From JBCBGF01 sp039193455 (lineage in GTDB: Bacteria > Pseudomonadota > Alphaproteobacteria > Rhodobacterales > Rhodobacteraceae), in NCBI GenBank assembly GCA_039193455.1, contig JBCCWO010000004.1, positions 62,001 through 126,000 on the forward strand: 64,000 bases of DNA. Reading direction: 5' to 3'. Below, piece after piece: positions 17,905 through 28,187 of this stretch. The translations under genes were made by a program, and so were the position numbers. Below the pieces are notes generated by a model. It was not told where the DNA came from, did not search any database, and saw only the letters and a list, made by a program, of their open reading frames with translations. Within the stretch, counting starts at the first letter, position 1. Each line of letters starts with the position of its first letter.

Positions 17905-18783
17905 CTATCGATCGAGGTTTTTGCCGACGATGCGCATCAGGAAGATGGCAACGATATTGGCGAGGATGATGGCGTAGACGCCGCCGGCGGAGCCAAGCCC
18001 GATATTCTGGCTGTCGATCACACGCTGGAAGATCAGGTAGGTCAGCGTCCGGGTGCCGAACGCGCCGCCCGTTGTCACGAAGATCTCGGCGAAGATCGAC
18101 AGAAGGAAAATCGTCTGGATCAGGATCACGATGGTGATCGCCCGCGACAGGTGCGGCAGGATGATAAAGAAGAAGCGTTTGAGCGGCGGTGCCCCGTCCA
18201 TCTCCGCTGCCTCGAGCTGTTCGCTGTCAAGCGACTGGATCGCGGTCAGAAGGATCAGCGTTGCAAACGGCAGCCACTGCCAGGACACGATCAGAATGAT
18301 CGACTGTACCGACGCGTCGGAGAGCCATGAAACCGGCTCGGCCCCGAAGAAGCGCCAGAGATGCGCGAGGATCCCATTCACCGGATCCATGAACATGTTT
18401 TTCCAGACCAGCGCGGAAACGGTGGGCATTACAAAGAACGGCGCAATCACCAGGATGCGCACGACCCCCTGCCCCCAGAACGGTTGGTCCAGCAGCATCG
18501 CAAGAAGCACTCCAAGCACCACGGTGATGACCAGAACGCCGCCGACGATGACCAATGTTGCCTGGACGCTGGGCCAGAATGAGCTTGAGCTGAGGAAGCG
18601 CGCGTAATTCTCAAACCCGACCCAGTCGAGCCCGCGTTCCAGCGAGTCGCCCCGCATCGGCAGGTAGCGCTTGAACGAGAAGAACAGCGTCATCGTGAGC
18701 GGGACCAGCATCCAGCCCAGAAGCAGGATCACTGCGGGGGCCATCATCAGGCGCGCTGCGGATCTTGAATGCTGTGTGGCCAT
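17905..18783 (-). CDS. smoF: Polyol ABC transporter permease (MalF type)
   Basis: 292 residues with six membrane segments. The EAA loop reads EAAEMDGAPPLKRFFFIILP. The first helix, LMMAPAVILLLGWMLVPLTM, follows a short cytoplasmic tail. It pairs with SmoG to form the translocation pore. It is separated from smoE by 107 bases that contain a strong hairpin, unlike the tight spacing elsewhere in the operon. That implies lower expression than the binding protein. Confidence 0.9.
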   Translation of the reverse strand: MATQHSRSAARLMMAPAVILLLGWMLVPLTMTLFFSFKRYLPMRGDSLERGLDWVGFENYARFLSSSSFWPSVQATLVIVGGVLVITVVLGVLLAMLLDQPFWGQGVVRILVIAPFFVMPTVSALVWKNMFMDPVNGILAHLWRFFGAEPVSWLSDASVQSIILIVSWQWLPFATLILLTAIQSLDSEQLEAAEMDGAPPLKRFFFIILPHLSRAITIVILIQTIFLLSIFAEIFVTTGGAFGTRTLTYLIFQRVIDSQNIGLGSAGGVYAIILANIVAIFLMRIVGKNLDR

Positions 18784-18849
18784 TGCACACCCCTCCCGTT
18801 GGCGGACGTGCCGCCCAAGATCGGATTATCATCGAGATTGAAGCTGAGA

Positions 18850-18876
18850 CCAGAGGGCGACGCCGCCGCCCTCTGG
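18850..18876 (-). other. Intercistronic hairpin between smoE and smoF
   Basis: A perfect 10-bp inverted repeat, CCAGAGGGCG (18850-18859) with CGCCCTCTGG (18867-18876), seven-base loop, starting about 15 bases downstream of the smoE stop on the minus strand. No T-run follows in the direction of transcription. By position and shape it resembles mRNA-stabilising or attenuating hairpins after binding-protein genes, which favour abundant SmoE. Confidence 0.7.
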
Positions 18877-18890
18877 CCCGGGAGGAGACG

Positions 18891-20195
18891 CTAGCGGTAG
18901 CCAGCGGCTTCCATTGCGTCGTTGGTCAGCGCCTGCGCTTTTTCCAGCGCTTCTTCGACGGATTGCTGACCCGCGTAGACAGCCGAGAATTCCTGGCTGA
19001 CCTCGGTCGCGATCCCGGCAAATTCGGGGATGGCGGCGAACTGGATGCCGACATAGGGCACGGGGTCAACGGTTGGGCTGTTGGGATCAGCAGACAGGAT
19101 CGAGTCGAGCGTCATCTGCGCGAACGGAACCGCCTGATAGTCCGGGTTCTCGTACAGCGAGGTGCGCGCGCCCGGTGGCACATTGGCCCAGCCTTCGTTC
19201 TCGGCCACCAGCTCGATATAGTCCTTCGAGGTTGCCCATTCGATGAACTGCTTGGCCTCGGCCTCTTGCTGCGTTCCTGCCGGGATCGCGAGCGCCCAGG
19301 CCCAGAGCCAGTTAGAGCGCTTGCCAAGGCCCGTATCTGGCGCCAGGGCAAAGCCCACGCTGTCGGCCACAGTCGAGTCGTTGGGGTTGGTCACGAAGGA
19401 TGCCGCAACCGTGGCATCGATCCACATCCCGCACTTGCCCTGCTGGAACAGCGACAGGTTTTCGTTGAAGCCATTGGTGGCATAGCCCGGCGGGCCCGAT
19501 TCCGTCATCATGCCGACGTAGAAGTTGAGCGTGTTGGCCCAGGCTTCGCTGTCGAACTGCGCATTCCAGTCCTCGTCGAACCAGCGCGCGCCAAACGAGT
19601 TCGACATGGCGGTGATGAACGCGCCACCCTCGCCCCAACCGGCCTTACCGCGCAGACAGACGCCGTTCACCTCGTTTTCACGGTCGGTCATGGCGGCCGC
19701 AGCTTCGCGAATGAAGTCCCATGTGGGCGCCGCAGGCATTTCAAGCCCGGCCGCTTCCATCAGGTCGGTGCGGTACATGATCATCGAGCTCTCACCATAG
19801 AACGGCGCCGCAAAGAGCGTGCCGTCATGGCTCAACCCGCCACGCATGGCGGGTAGGATGTCGTCCACATCGTATTCCGCGGACAGATCGTCCAGCGGCA
19901 CCAGCCATTCATTGGCGCCCCAGATCGGGGTTTCGTACATGCCGATGGTCATGATGTCGAATTGGCCACCGTTGGTGGTGATGTCGGTGGTCACGCGCTG
20001 GCGGAGGACGTTTTCCTCCAGCGTGACCCATTCAACCTCGATGCCAGTCTGCTCGGTAAACACATTCGTGTAACCCTGCATCCGGATCATATCGCCGTTA
20101 TTCACGGTCGCGATGGTAATGGTTTGGGCCTGAGCAGCAGCGGCTGAGACGAGCGTAAGCGCAGTCGCCGCACAAAGTGCGTTCCTCAGATTCAT
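18891..20195 (-). CDS. smoE: Sorbitol/mannitol-binding periplasmic protein
   Basis: 434 residues, cluster-1 extracellular solute-binding protein (MalE-like fold). The signal peptide MNLRNALCAATALTLVSAAAAQA is probably cleaved after AQA near residue 23. It captures polyols in the periplasm for SmoF/SmoG. Typical features are GWGEGGAFITAMSNSFGARWF and QGKCGMWIDATVAASFV. TAGGGAGGACATCGA directly before the ATG supplies a strong ribosome-binding site. It is the first gene of the polyol operon and lies 90 bases downstream of the LacI regulator, in the same direction. Confidence 0.92.
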   Translation of the reverse strand: MNLRNALCAATALTLVSAAAAQAQTITIATVNNGDMIRMQGYTNVFTEQTGIEVEWVTLEENVLRQRVTTDITTNGGQFDIMTIGMYETPIWGANEWLVPLDDLSAEYDVDDILPAMRGGLSHDGTLFAAPFYGESSMIMYRTDLMEAAGLEMPAAPTWDFIREAAAAMTDRENEVNGVCLRGKAGWGEGGAFITAMSNSFGARWFDEDWNAQFDSEAWANTLNFYVGMMTESGPPGYATNGFNENLSLFQQGKCGMWIDATVAASFVTNPNDSTVADSVGFALAPDTGLGKRSNWLWAWALAIPAGTQQEAEAKQFIEWATSKDYIELVAENEGWANVPPGARTSLYENPDYQAVPFAQMTLDSILSADPNSPTVDPVPYVGIQFAAIPEFAGIATEVSQEFSAVYAGQQSVEEALEKAQALTNDAMEAAGYR

Positions 20196-20226
20196 TCGAT
20201 GTCCTCCCTAGATCGTATGTGCCCAA

Positions 20227-20276
20227 ATCATAGGCACATCGTTTACGTGCGTCAATCAAAACTTATCGCGCGTAAA
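20227..20276 (-). promoter_or_regulatory. smoE promoter with overlapping operator
   Basis: On the minus strand TTGACG (20255-20250) and TATGAT (20232-20227) are separated by exactly 17 bases, a good sigma-70 promoter for smoE. Overlapping the -35 is an inverted repeat, TTTACGTGCG (20242-20251) against CGCGCGTAAA (20267-20276), with one mismatch between arms. The upstream arm contains CTTATCGCGCG (20262-20272), which recurs before the LacI gene. This fits LacI-family control of the polyol operon; mode of action cannot be read from sequence. Confidence 0.65.
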
Positions 20277-20286
20277 AATAATTTGG

Positions 20287-21318
20287 CTAGGCCGATGATC
20301 TCAAAATAAGTTTCGCGGGAAAGAGCGTTTCATCCCGGCGCCCAAAGCTGCCGCCGGCTTCGATGAGCTCATGAAGCGTTGATACCGCACGAATCGCGAC
20401 CGCATCATAGTCATGTGCCGCCGTGGTTAATGAGGGGCAGGTGAACTTCGCGAAGGGGTGATCGTCATGCGAGGCCACGCGCAAAGCGCATCCCTCGCCC
20501 CGCCCCACCCGCAGCCCCTTTTCGTAGCAGGCGGAAAGCAGGCCGATCGCAAGGCGGTCGTTGCTGCAAAGCACGGTGTCTCTGGGGAACCCGCCACTTT
20601 CCAGAATCCGGCGCGCGCCTTCCCGCCCGATCTCTTCAAAGGCCCAGCCTTCGCCATCGATCTTCAAAACCAGAGGCTCGTGCCCGAATTCCTGCATCGC
20701 CTGCACGTAAGCCGCCCTGCGCTTGTTCGCATTGGGGTTCGCGGGGGTTCGCATCTCGAAAAAGCAGGGCGGCGCGCCGGTGCGCACAAGATACTCCACA
20801 GTCTGCGAAACGAAGCTGAAATTGTCTGATCCCACAAAGGCTTCGCCGATCCCTTCCAGATTGCTGTCAAACAGAACCGTGGGAACATCGGCGCAGAACT
20901 TCTCCAGGGCGCCGCGGTCTGAGGCCCGGCCAAGCGGTGCGAAAAGCACGCCGGCCGGTTTGAGCGATCGCAGGCTATCAAGGATCTCGCTTTCGGCATC
21001 CGGCTGGCCATAGGGGCTGTACATGGTGGGCCGGAAGCCCGCTTCGGAGAACCGCTCTTCGATTTTCCGCGCAATCTCGGCAAAGAAAGGGTCCGTCAGA
21101 TACGGCACCACGATGCCGACATTCTTCGTCAGCCTGCGGTTCTGGTTGATCGCAAAGATATTGGGCCGGTAGTCATAGCGGGTCAGCGCCGCTTCGATCT
21201 TGGCCCGGGTCGAAGCGCGCACACTTTCGGGGTCGTTGAAATACTTGGACACGGTCGGGCGTGACAGGCCGCTGACGCTGGCGAACTCTTCCATGTTCCG
21301 GATCTTGGTCTGCGCCAT
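20287..21318 (-). CDS. LacI-family transcriptional regulator of the polyol operon
   Basis: 343 residues. The N-terminal helix-turn-helix MEEFASVSGLSRPTVSKYFN and hinge RPNIFAINQNRRLTKNVGIV are typical of LacI proteins. They are followed by a periplasmic-binding-like effector domain (VGIVVPYLTDPFFAEIARKI). It sits directly upstream of smoE, so sorbitol/mannitol-dependent control is likely. The substitution YFN for the usual VLN after the recognition helix is notable and may go with an unusual operator. Confidence 0.88.
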   Translation of the reverse strand: MAQTKIRNMEEFASVSGLSRPTVSKYFNDPESVRASTRAKIEAALTRYDYRPNIFAINQNRRLTKNVGIVVPYLTDPFFAEIARKIEERFSEAGFRPTMYSPYGQPDAESEILDSLRSLKPAGVLFAPLGRASDRGALEKFCADVPTVLFDSNLEGIGEAFVGSDNFSFVSQTVEYLVRTGAPPCFFEMRTPANPNANKRRAAYVQAMQEFGHEPLVLKIDGEGWAFEEIGREGARRILESGGFPRDTVLCSNDRLAIGLLSACYEKGLRVGRGEGCALRVASHDDHPFAKFTCPSLTTAAHDYDAVAIRAVSTLHELIEAGGSFGRRDETLFPAKLILRSSA

Positions 21319-21376
21319 GTGCTTGCGGCTCCGTATCCGCGATCCCCTTGTGGATCATATTGCGCCAGCAGCATTT

Positions 21377-21387
21377 CTTATCGCGCG
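21377..21387 (-). promoter_or_regulatory. Candidate LacI operator upstream of its own gene
   Basis: CTTATCGCGCG (plus strand) lies 58 bases upstream of the LacI ATG and is an exact 11-base match to the copy at 20262-20272 before smoE. In both places a five-T run lies one or two bases upstream on the minus strand. This is consistent with autoregulation by the LacI protein. The match could be chance in GC-rich DNA, but its placement at both promoters argues against that. Confidence 0.5.
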
Positions 21388-21425
21388 CCAAAAATCAATT
21401 GCGCCAAACTGCCCGTTGGTCCGTG

Positions 21426-22505
21426 CTAGGGAGTTACCACGATGTTGCCGGTATGCGCTTTGGCGATAAAGTCGGTTTGCGCCGCGTGAAGCTCTTCCAG
21501 CGGGTAGGTTGCGGCCAGAACCGGCGCAATCTCTCCGGCCTCGATATAACGCACGAGGTTCGTCATAACTTCAGGATCAATCACGGTAGAGCCCGTAAAC
21601 GTCAGGTCGCGCAGGTAGAGCGTGCGCAGATCCAGCGTGACGATGGGCCCCGCAATCGCGCCCGAACAGGTGTAGCGCCCGCCCCGTTCGAGCAGATCGA
21701 TCAGCCGCGCCCAGTCAGGCCCGCCCACGACGTCGGCCACAACAGAGATACGCTCATCGCCCAACGCAGCGCGCAGGTCATCGGGTGACCGCGGCAGGAT
21801 GCGATCGGGGCCCAGCGCGGCAACCGCCGCGTGCTTAGGCTCGGACGCAAGGGCGATCACCCGCGCGCCCCGGCGCCTGGCCAGTTGCACCAATGCGCCG
21901 CCAACCCCGCCCGACGCGCCGGGCACCAGCACGGTATCGGCAGCCGTGACAGCGGCGCGGGTCAGCATGCCTTCCGCGGTGGAATACGAACAGGAGAACG
22001 TCGCCAGTTCCGCATCGCTCATGTCCGAGGTCACGGACAACGCATTGACCGCCGGCAATGTGGTGTATTCGGCGAACCCGCCATCGCGTTCCGAGCCGAA
22101 ATAGCCGGCCTTGGCCTTGTTCAGAGGATCCGCCGGATCGCGCAGCCAGCAGTCGCTGATCACCCGCTCTCCGATCCGGGCGGCGTCCACGCCAGCGCCC
22201 ACGGCCACGATGTGCCCGCACACGTCCGCGCCCTGGATCCGGGGAAACGAGATCGGCGCCCCGCCCCAGCTTGGGTCCTCGGCGTCGATCTCGGCCGCCG
22301 CGCCGGTGGTTGCCGTGCTCACAGCCTTGGAGTACCAGCCAGAACGCGTGTTCACGTCGGTGTTGTTGAGCCCGCAGGCGCCCACCTTGACGACCACATC
22401 GCCCGGGCCGGGATCGGGGCGGGGCCAGTCGGTGTGAAACACCATCTGATCCATATCACCGTGCCCCATGGTCACCATGGCGCACATCGTGGTGGGGAGT
22501 GTCAT
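21426..22505 (-). CDS. Zinc-type alcohol dehydrogenase / quinone oxidoreductase family (MDR)
   Basis: 359 residues of the medium-chain dehydrogenase superfamily. The N-terminal GroES-like domain has GACGLNNTDVNTRSGWYS and GADVCGHIVAVGAGV. The Rossmann domain has VLVPGASGGVGGALVQLARR. A Cys at the structural position (CGLNNTD) and the SDCWLRDP stretch suggest at least partial zinc binding, but the catalytic zinc ligands are not a clean match. Its ATG overlaps the aminotransferase stop by four bases. Substrate unknown. Confidence 0.78.
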   Translation of the reverse strand: MTLPTTMCAMVTMGHGDMDQMVFHTDWPRPDPGPGDVVVKVGACGLNNTDVNTRSGWYSKAVSTATTGAAAEIDAEDPSWGGAPISFPRIQGADVCGHIVAVGAGVDAARIGERVISDCWLRDPADPLNKAKAGYFGSERDGGFAEYTTLPAVNALSVTSDMSDAELATFSCSYSTAEGMLTRAAVTAADTVLVPGASGGVGGALVQLARRRGARVIALASEPKHAAVAALGPDRILPRSPDDLRAALGDERISVVADVVGGPDWARLIDLLERGGRYTCSGAIAGPIVTLDLRTLYLRDLTFTGSTVIDPEVMTNLVRYIEAGEIAPVLAATYPLEELHAAQTDFIAKAHTGNIVVTP

Positions 22506-23434
22506 GGCCCGCGTCTTTCGCTGATATGTTTTTGAATCAACGCCTTGTAGAGCGCCTGAATACGGGCCGTCACGGGCCGCTCTCTCGTCCCGACCGGCTT
22601 CCCGTCAATCGACGCGACCGGGGTTTGCGCGCCGAAGGTGCCCGTGAGAAACGCCTCTTCGGCGCCGTAGGCCTCGTAGAGCGAGTAGTTCTTTTCATAG
22701 ACGGGGATGCCGTCCGCGCGGCAGAGATCGATCACTTTCTGCCGCGTCACGCCGTTCATGCAATAGTCCCCGGTCGAGGTCCAAACCTCACCCCGCCGCA
22801 CGATGAAGAAGTTGCAGGCATTGGTCGTGTTCACGAACCCATGGGGGTCGAGCATCAGCCCCTCGTCGGCGCCAGCCTGTTCGGCCTGCAGGCAGGCGAT
22901 CACGCAATTGAGCTTGGAGTGGCTGTTGTACTTGGCATCCTGGCTCATCGGCAGCCCACGCACCTGCGGCACGGTGGCGAGCCGGATCCCCGCGGACTGC
23001 AACCGATCCACGGGTTTGGAATGTTCCATGATGATCACCAGCGTCGGACCGGACTGGCTGAGCGCAGGGTGCTGAAACGGGCGCACCTTCACGCCCCGGG
23101 TCAGCATCAGGCGGCAATGCACATCCGTGTGCATGTCATTGGCCGCGCGCGTCTTTTCCAAGGCGTCAAAGATGCCCTGCCGGTCCATCCCGACATCGAG
23201 GCTTACCGCCTTACAGCTGTCAAAGAAGCGGTCCATGTGGTCGTCGAAGAAGGCCCAAACGCCGTCATACAGACGCAACCCCTCCCACATCCCGTCGCCG
23301 AGCATAAAGCCGCTGTCATAGACCGAGACTTTCGCGTCGTCCCGATGCACGATCTCGCCGTTCACATAGATCCCGATATCCGCGTTCCGGGGGTCTTCCA
23401 GCGCGTCATGGGTGGTGGCGTGAACGTCGGGCAT
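22502..23434 (-). CDS. Class IV aminotransferase (branched-chain/D-amino-acid type)
   Basis: 310 residues, PLP-dependent fold type IV. YDSGFMLGDGMWEGLRLYDG is the N-terminal family motif. The PLP lysine is likely in HSKLNCVIACLQAEQAGADE, and the phosphate-binding region is DPHGFVNTTNACNFFIV. The usual Glu in the G-x-V-x-E position is replaced (GFVNTTN), so it may not be a true IlvE. It overlaps the MDR dehydrogenase downstream and follows gcdH by six bases. A role in amino-acid catabolism feeding acyl-CoA steps is plausible but unproven. Confidence 0.82.
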   Translation of the reverse strand: MPDVHATTHDALEDPRNADIGIYVNGEIVHRDDAKVSVYDSGFMLGDGMWEGLRLYDGVWAFFDDHMDRFFDSCKAVSLDVGMDRQGIFDALEKTRAANDMHTDVHCRLMLTRGVKVRPFQHPALSQSGPTLVIIMEHSKPVDRLQSAGIRLATVPQVRGLPMSQDAKYNSHSKLNCVIACLQAEQAGADEGLMLDPHGFVNTTNACNFFIVRRGEVWTSTGDYCMNGVTRQKVIDLCRADGIPVYEKNYSLYEAYGAEEAFLTGTFGAQTPVASIDGKPVGTRERPVTARIQALYKALIQKHISERRGP

Positions 23435-23440
23435 GGCGGG

Positions 23441-24673
23441 TCAGAAGAACGCCTGAAGGCCCGTCTGCGCCCGCCCAAGGATCAGCGCGTGGATATCGTG
23501 CGTGCCCTCATAGGTGTTCACGGTCTCAAGGTTCATCATGTGGCGGATCACCTGAAACTCTTCGGAAATTCCGTTGCCGCCATGCATGTCCCGTGCCGCC
23601 CGCGCGATATCAAGCGCCTTGCCGCAGTTGTTGCGTTTGATCAGGCTGATCATCTCGGGCGCGGCCGTGCCCGCCTCCATCGCGCGGCCGACCTGCAGGG
23701 CGGCGTGCAGGCCGAGGGTGATTTCGGTCTGCATATCGGCGAGTTTCTTCTGAAAAAGCTGCGTGCCCGCGATGGGCTTGCCGAATTGCTTTCGGTCAAG
23801 CCCATACTGGCGCGCCGCGTGCCAGCAGGCCTCGGACGCGCCCATCACACCCCAGGCAATGCCAAACCGCGCACGGTTGAGACAGCCGAACGGCCCCTTG
23901 AGGCCCTGCACACCCGGAAGCAGCGCATCCTCCCCCACCTCGGCGCCATCCATGACGATCTCACCCGTCACACTTGCGCGCAGGCTCAGCTTGCCGCCAA
24001 CCTTGGGCGCAGAGAGGCCGGGCATGCCCTTTTCCAGTACAAAGCCGCGGATCTTGCCGTCATGGGCGTCGGATTTGGCCCAGATCACAAAGACATCCGC
24101 GATCGGACTGTTCGAGATCCACATCTTCGATCCGGTCAGGCGATAGCCCGTGTCCGTCTTCTCCGCCCGCGTCTTCATGCCCGCGGGGTCCGAGCCCGCA
24201 TCGGGTTCGGTCAGACCGAAACACCCGATCAGCTTGCCCGCCGCGAGGCCCGGCAGGTACTTGCGCCGCTGTTCTTCGCTGCCATAGGCGTGGATGGGGT
24301 ACATCACGAGGCTCGACTGCACCGACATCATCGAGCGATAGCCTGAATCCACCCGCTCAATCTCGCGCGCGACAAGACCGTAGGTCACGTATCCGGCGCC
24401 AAGCCCGCCATAGCTCTCGGGGATCGTGACACCGAGCAGACCGGCTTCGCCCATCTCGGCGAAAACGGAAGGGTCGACGACTTCATCGCGATAAGCGGCG
24501 GTCACGCGGGACTGAAGCTTGGTTTCGGCAAAGGCGCGGGCCGCGTCGCGCAGCATCCGTTCGTCTTCGCTCAGATGATCTTCCAGCCGCAGAGGATCGG
24601 CCCAGTCAAACGGGCCAAGGTCAGGGCCATGGCCCGTTTCAGGTGTCTCGGCGGCAAGTGCGATGGCACACAT
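23441..24673 (-). CDS. gcdH: Glutaryl-CoA dehydrogenase
   Basis: 410 residues, acyl-CoA dehydrogenase fold. The stretches MSVQSSLVMYPIHAYGSEEQ and NTYEGTHDIHALILGRAQTG are close to those of mitochondrial glutaryl-CoA dehydrogenase and hold the substrate Arg region and the catalytic Glu (YEGT). FAD contacts lie in FGLTEPDAGSDP. It oxidatively decarboxylates glutaryl-CoA to crotonyl-CoA in lysine, tryptophan and aromatic breakdown. AAAAGGAG precedes the ATG by eight bases. It lies 60 bases after paaZ. Confidence 0.92.
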   Translation of the reverse strand: MCAIALAAETPETGHGPDLGPFDWADPLRLEDHLSEDERMLRDAARAFAETKLQSRVTAAYRDEVVDPSVFAEMGEAGLLGVTIPESYGGLGAGYVTYGLVAREIERVDSGYRSMMSVQSSLVMYPIHAYGSEEQRRKYLPGLAAGKLIGCFGLTEPDAGSDPAGMKTRAEKTDTGYRLTGSKMWISNSPIADVFVIWAKSDAHDGKIRGFVLEKGMPGLSAPKVGGKLSLRASVTGEIVMDGAEVGEDALLPGVQGLKGPFGCLNRARFGIAWGVMGASEACWHAARQYGLDRKQFGKPIAGTQLFQKKLADMQTEITLGLHAALQVGRAMEAGTAAPEMISLIKRNNCGKALDIARAARDMHGGNGISEEFQVIRHMMNLETVNTYEGTHDIHALILGRAQTGLQAFF

Positions 24674-24733
24674 GTCGGGATCTCCTTTTCGCGCGATTGG
24701 CGTAGTCTAGCGCGACCTGGGCCGCAAGGCATC

Positions 24734-26760
24734 TCAATAGGCGTTCATGGTCAAGAGTTCATACTCGGCCACCAGATCATCGGTATGATCGGTCAGCGTC
24801 ACATGCCAGCGCACCTCGCCATAGTCTTCGGTCCGGCGGGTCTTTTTCTTGACGGTCAGGCGCACCTTGATGCGCGCCCCCGGTTCCACGGGTTTGAGGA
24901 AGCGCAGGGTGTCGAGGCCGGTGTTGGCCAGCACCGGGCCTTCGTCGGGCTCAACAAACAGCCCGGCGGCGAATGAGAGAAGCAGGTAGCCATGCGCGAC
25001 GCGTCCCGGGAAGAACGGGTTTCGCTTGGCGGCGGCATCGTCCATGTGGGCGTAGAAACTGTCGCCGGTGAACGCTGCGAAGTGCTCGATGTCCTCCAGC
25101 GTCACCTCGCGCTCGGGCGTATGGATCGTCTCGCCGATCGTTAGCTCTCCGAATGCCCGCGTGAACGGATGCGCGGGCGCTTTGGCCTCTGCAGCGCCGG
25201 GCACCCAGGTGCCCCCAATCGCGCTCAGGATATCCGGGCTGCCTTGGATGGCGGTGCGCTGCATGTAGTGCATCACGCCGCGCACACCGCCCAGTTCCTC
25301 GCCACCGCCCGCACGCCCCGGCCCCCCATGGACCATGTGCGGCAGGGGCGAACCGTGGCCGGTGCTTTCCTTCATCGACGTACGGTCGTTGAAATATAGC
25401 CGCCCGTGAAACGCCCCCGCGCCCAGCGCCACATCGCGCGCAACGCTTGGATCGTGGGTCACGACCGAGGCGACCAAGCTTCCCCCGCCCCGGTTCACGA
25501 GATCGATGGCATGGTCCACATCACGGTAGCCCATCACCGTCGCGACCGGCCCGAACGCTTCGGTATCATGCACGCGGATGGCCCGGTCCGGATCTGCGCA
25601 GTGATAGAGCATGGGCGGCAGAAACGCGCCGCGTTCTGGATCGGCACCATCGACGTCAATCCGGTCGGGATCACCAAATACCCGCTCGGCCTCTTCACCC
25701 AACATAGCCGCCCGTGCGCGCACATCCTGGCGCTGCGCCTGGGACACGAGCGCGCCCATGCGGGTGGTTTCGCGATCCGGCGCGCCAATCACCGTGGCGG
25801 CCAGCCGCGCCGAGACCGCTTCAATTATCGCCTCGACGTGGACCTCGGGCACGACAATCCGCCGGATCGCGGTGCACTTCTGACCGGCCTTGGCGGTCAT
25901 CTCGCGATGCACCTCTTTGGCAAAGAGATCAAACTCGGACGTCCCCGGCCCCGCGTCTGGCCCGAGGATCGTGGCATTCAGGCTGTCCTGCTCGGCCACA
26001 AACCGCACGCCGTTTCGCATCAGATGCTCGGAGCCGCGCAACTTCAGTGCCGTTTCTGCCGAGCCGGTGAAACTCACCACATCCTGACAATCGAGCCGGT
26101 CCAGCAGATCGCCAACCCCGCCCGTCACAAGCTGCACGGCACCGTCGGGCAGGATGCCGCTGTCGATCATCAGCAGCACGCAGGCTTCGGTCAGATAGCA
26201 ACTTGCCGTCGCCGGTTTGACGATCGCGGGCATCCCGGCGAGCAGCGTCGGCGCCAGTTTTTCCAGCATCCCCCAGACCGGGAAGTTGAAGGCGTTGATA
26301 TGCACCGCCACGCCCTGCAACGGGGTGCAGATGTGCTGGCCCAGAAACGTGCCGTTGCGCGACAGTTGCTCGACCGCGCCGTCGAGATAGACATGGCCAT
26401 CCGGCATCTCGCGCCGCCCCTTGGAGGCGAAGACGAACACTGTCCCGATTCCCCCGTCGATGTCGATCTTGGCATCCGCCAGCGTCGCCCCGGTGCGATA
26501 GGACAGCTGATAAAGCCCCTCCTTCCACTGATCGAGATACATCGCCAGCGCCTTGAGCATTCGCGCCCGGTCATGAAAAGTCATTGCGCGCAGCGCCGGG
26601 CCGCCCGTCGCCCGCGCAAACTCTCGCATGCCCGCCACGTCGAGCGCGGCGTTGCCTGCAGTTGCAAACACCTCACCCGTCACCGCATCCGCAATGCTGC
26701 GCGCTTCGGCCCCGGGCCCGACCCATTCGCCATGGGCATAGCTTTTGACGTCGAGCAGGG

Positions 26761-26764
<4 letters not shown>
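24734..26764 (-). CDS. paaZ: Bifunctional oxepin-CoA hydrolase / aldehyde dehydrogenase
   Basis: 676 residues in two domains. An aldehyde dehydrogenase (about 1-520) has catalytic Cys in AGQKCTAIRR and general-base Glu in VRFVAEQDSLNA. A C-terminal MaoC-like hydratase (about 530-676) has HAAFTGDSFYAHMDD and PFFPGRVAHGYLLLS. It opens the oxepin ring of the epoxidised phenylacetyl-CoA and oxidises the resulting semialdehyde. Full length is usual for PaaZ. The ATG overlaps the paaE stop by four bases. Confidence 0.95.
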
Positions 26765-27825
<1,061 letters not shown>

Positions 27826-28176
27826 CTAGGAGTGCTTGAAGAGCTTCGCGCTGATCTTCCAGCCACCGTCTGGCAGGCGGATCAGCTGGAAATGGTTAAC
27901 GAATGACAGACCCAGCAGGTTCTCTTCGGTGATCTTCGCCGTCGCAATGGCGCCCTCTTCGGACACATCCACGATGGTCGCCGCATAGTCATCACCAACT
28001 TCATTGGCCTCAAGCGCGCCGTAGAACGGCTCCGGCCCGCCATGCAGCAGGTCGGGGCCGAGATAGCCGGTCATCACCGCGCCCTCGGCAAACACGGTTT
28101 TCAGTAGCGCGATGTCGCGGGTGCGCGTGCCGGTGATATAGGCCTCGACGGCGGCTTGGGCGGTGGGAAAGGACAT
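27826..28176 (-). CDS. NTF2-like small protein within the paa operon
   Basis: 116 residues with a SnoaL/NTF2-like (DUF4440 or lumazine-binding-type) profile. The N-terminal helix reads FPTAQAAVEAYITGTRTRDI, and the C-terminal strands end VNHFQLIRLPDGGWKISAKL. Such cone folds act as small-molecule binding or isomerase domains. It is tightly inserted between paaD (11 bases away) and paaE (0 bases). It is not a standard paa subunit, so a role in handling reactive ring intermediates is only a guess. The start at 28176 follows GGAGACGCCC-type sequence. Confidence 0.72.
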   Translation of the reverse strand: MSFPTAQAAVEAYITGTRTRDIALLKTVFAEGAVMTGYLGPDLLHGGPEPFYGALEANEVGDDYAATIVDVSEEGAIATAKITEENLLGLSFVNHFQLIRLPDGGWKISAKLFKHS

Positions 28177-28187
28177 GGGCGTCTCCG

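Noticed and set aside
22499..24346. Long open frame on the plus strand opposite the aminotransferase and gcdH
   Set aside because: It lies wholly antisense to two well-supported genes, its translation is Arg/His-rich without any family motif, and the GC-rich third positions of the real genes explain it.
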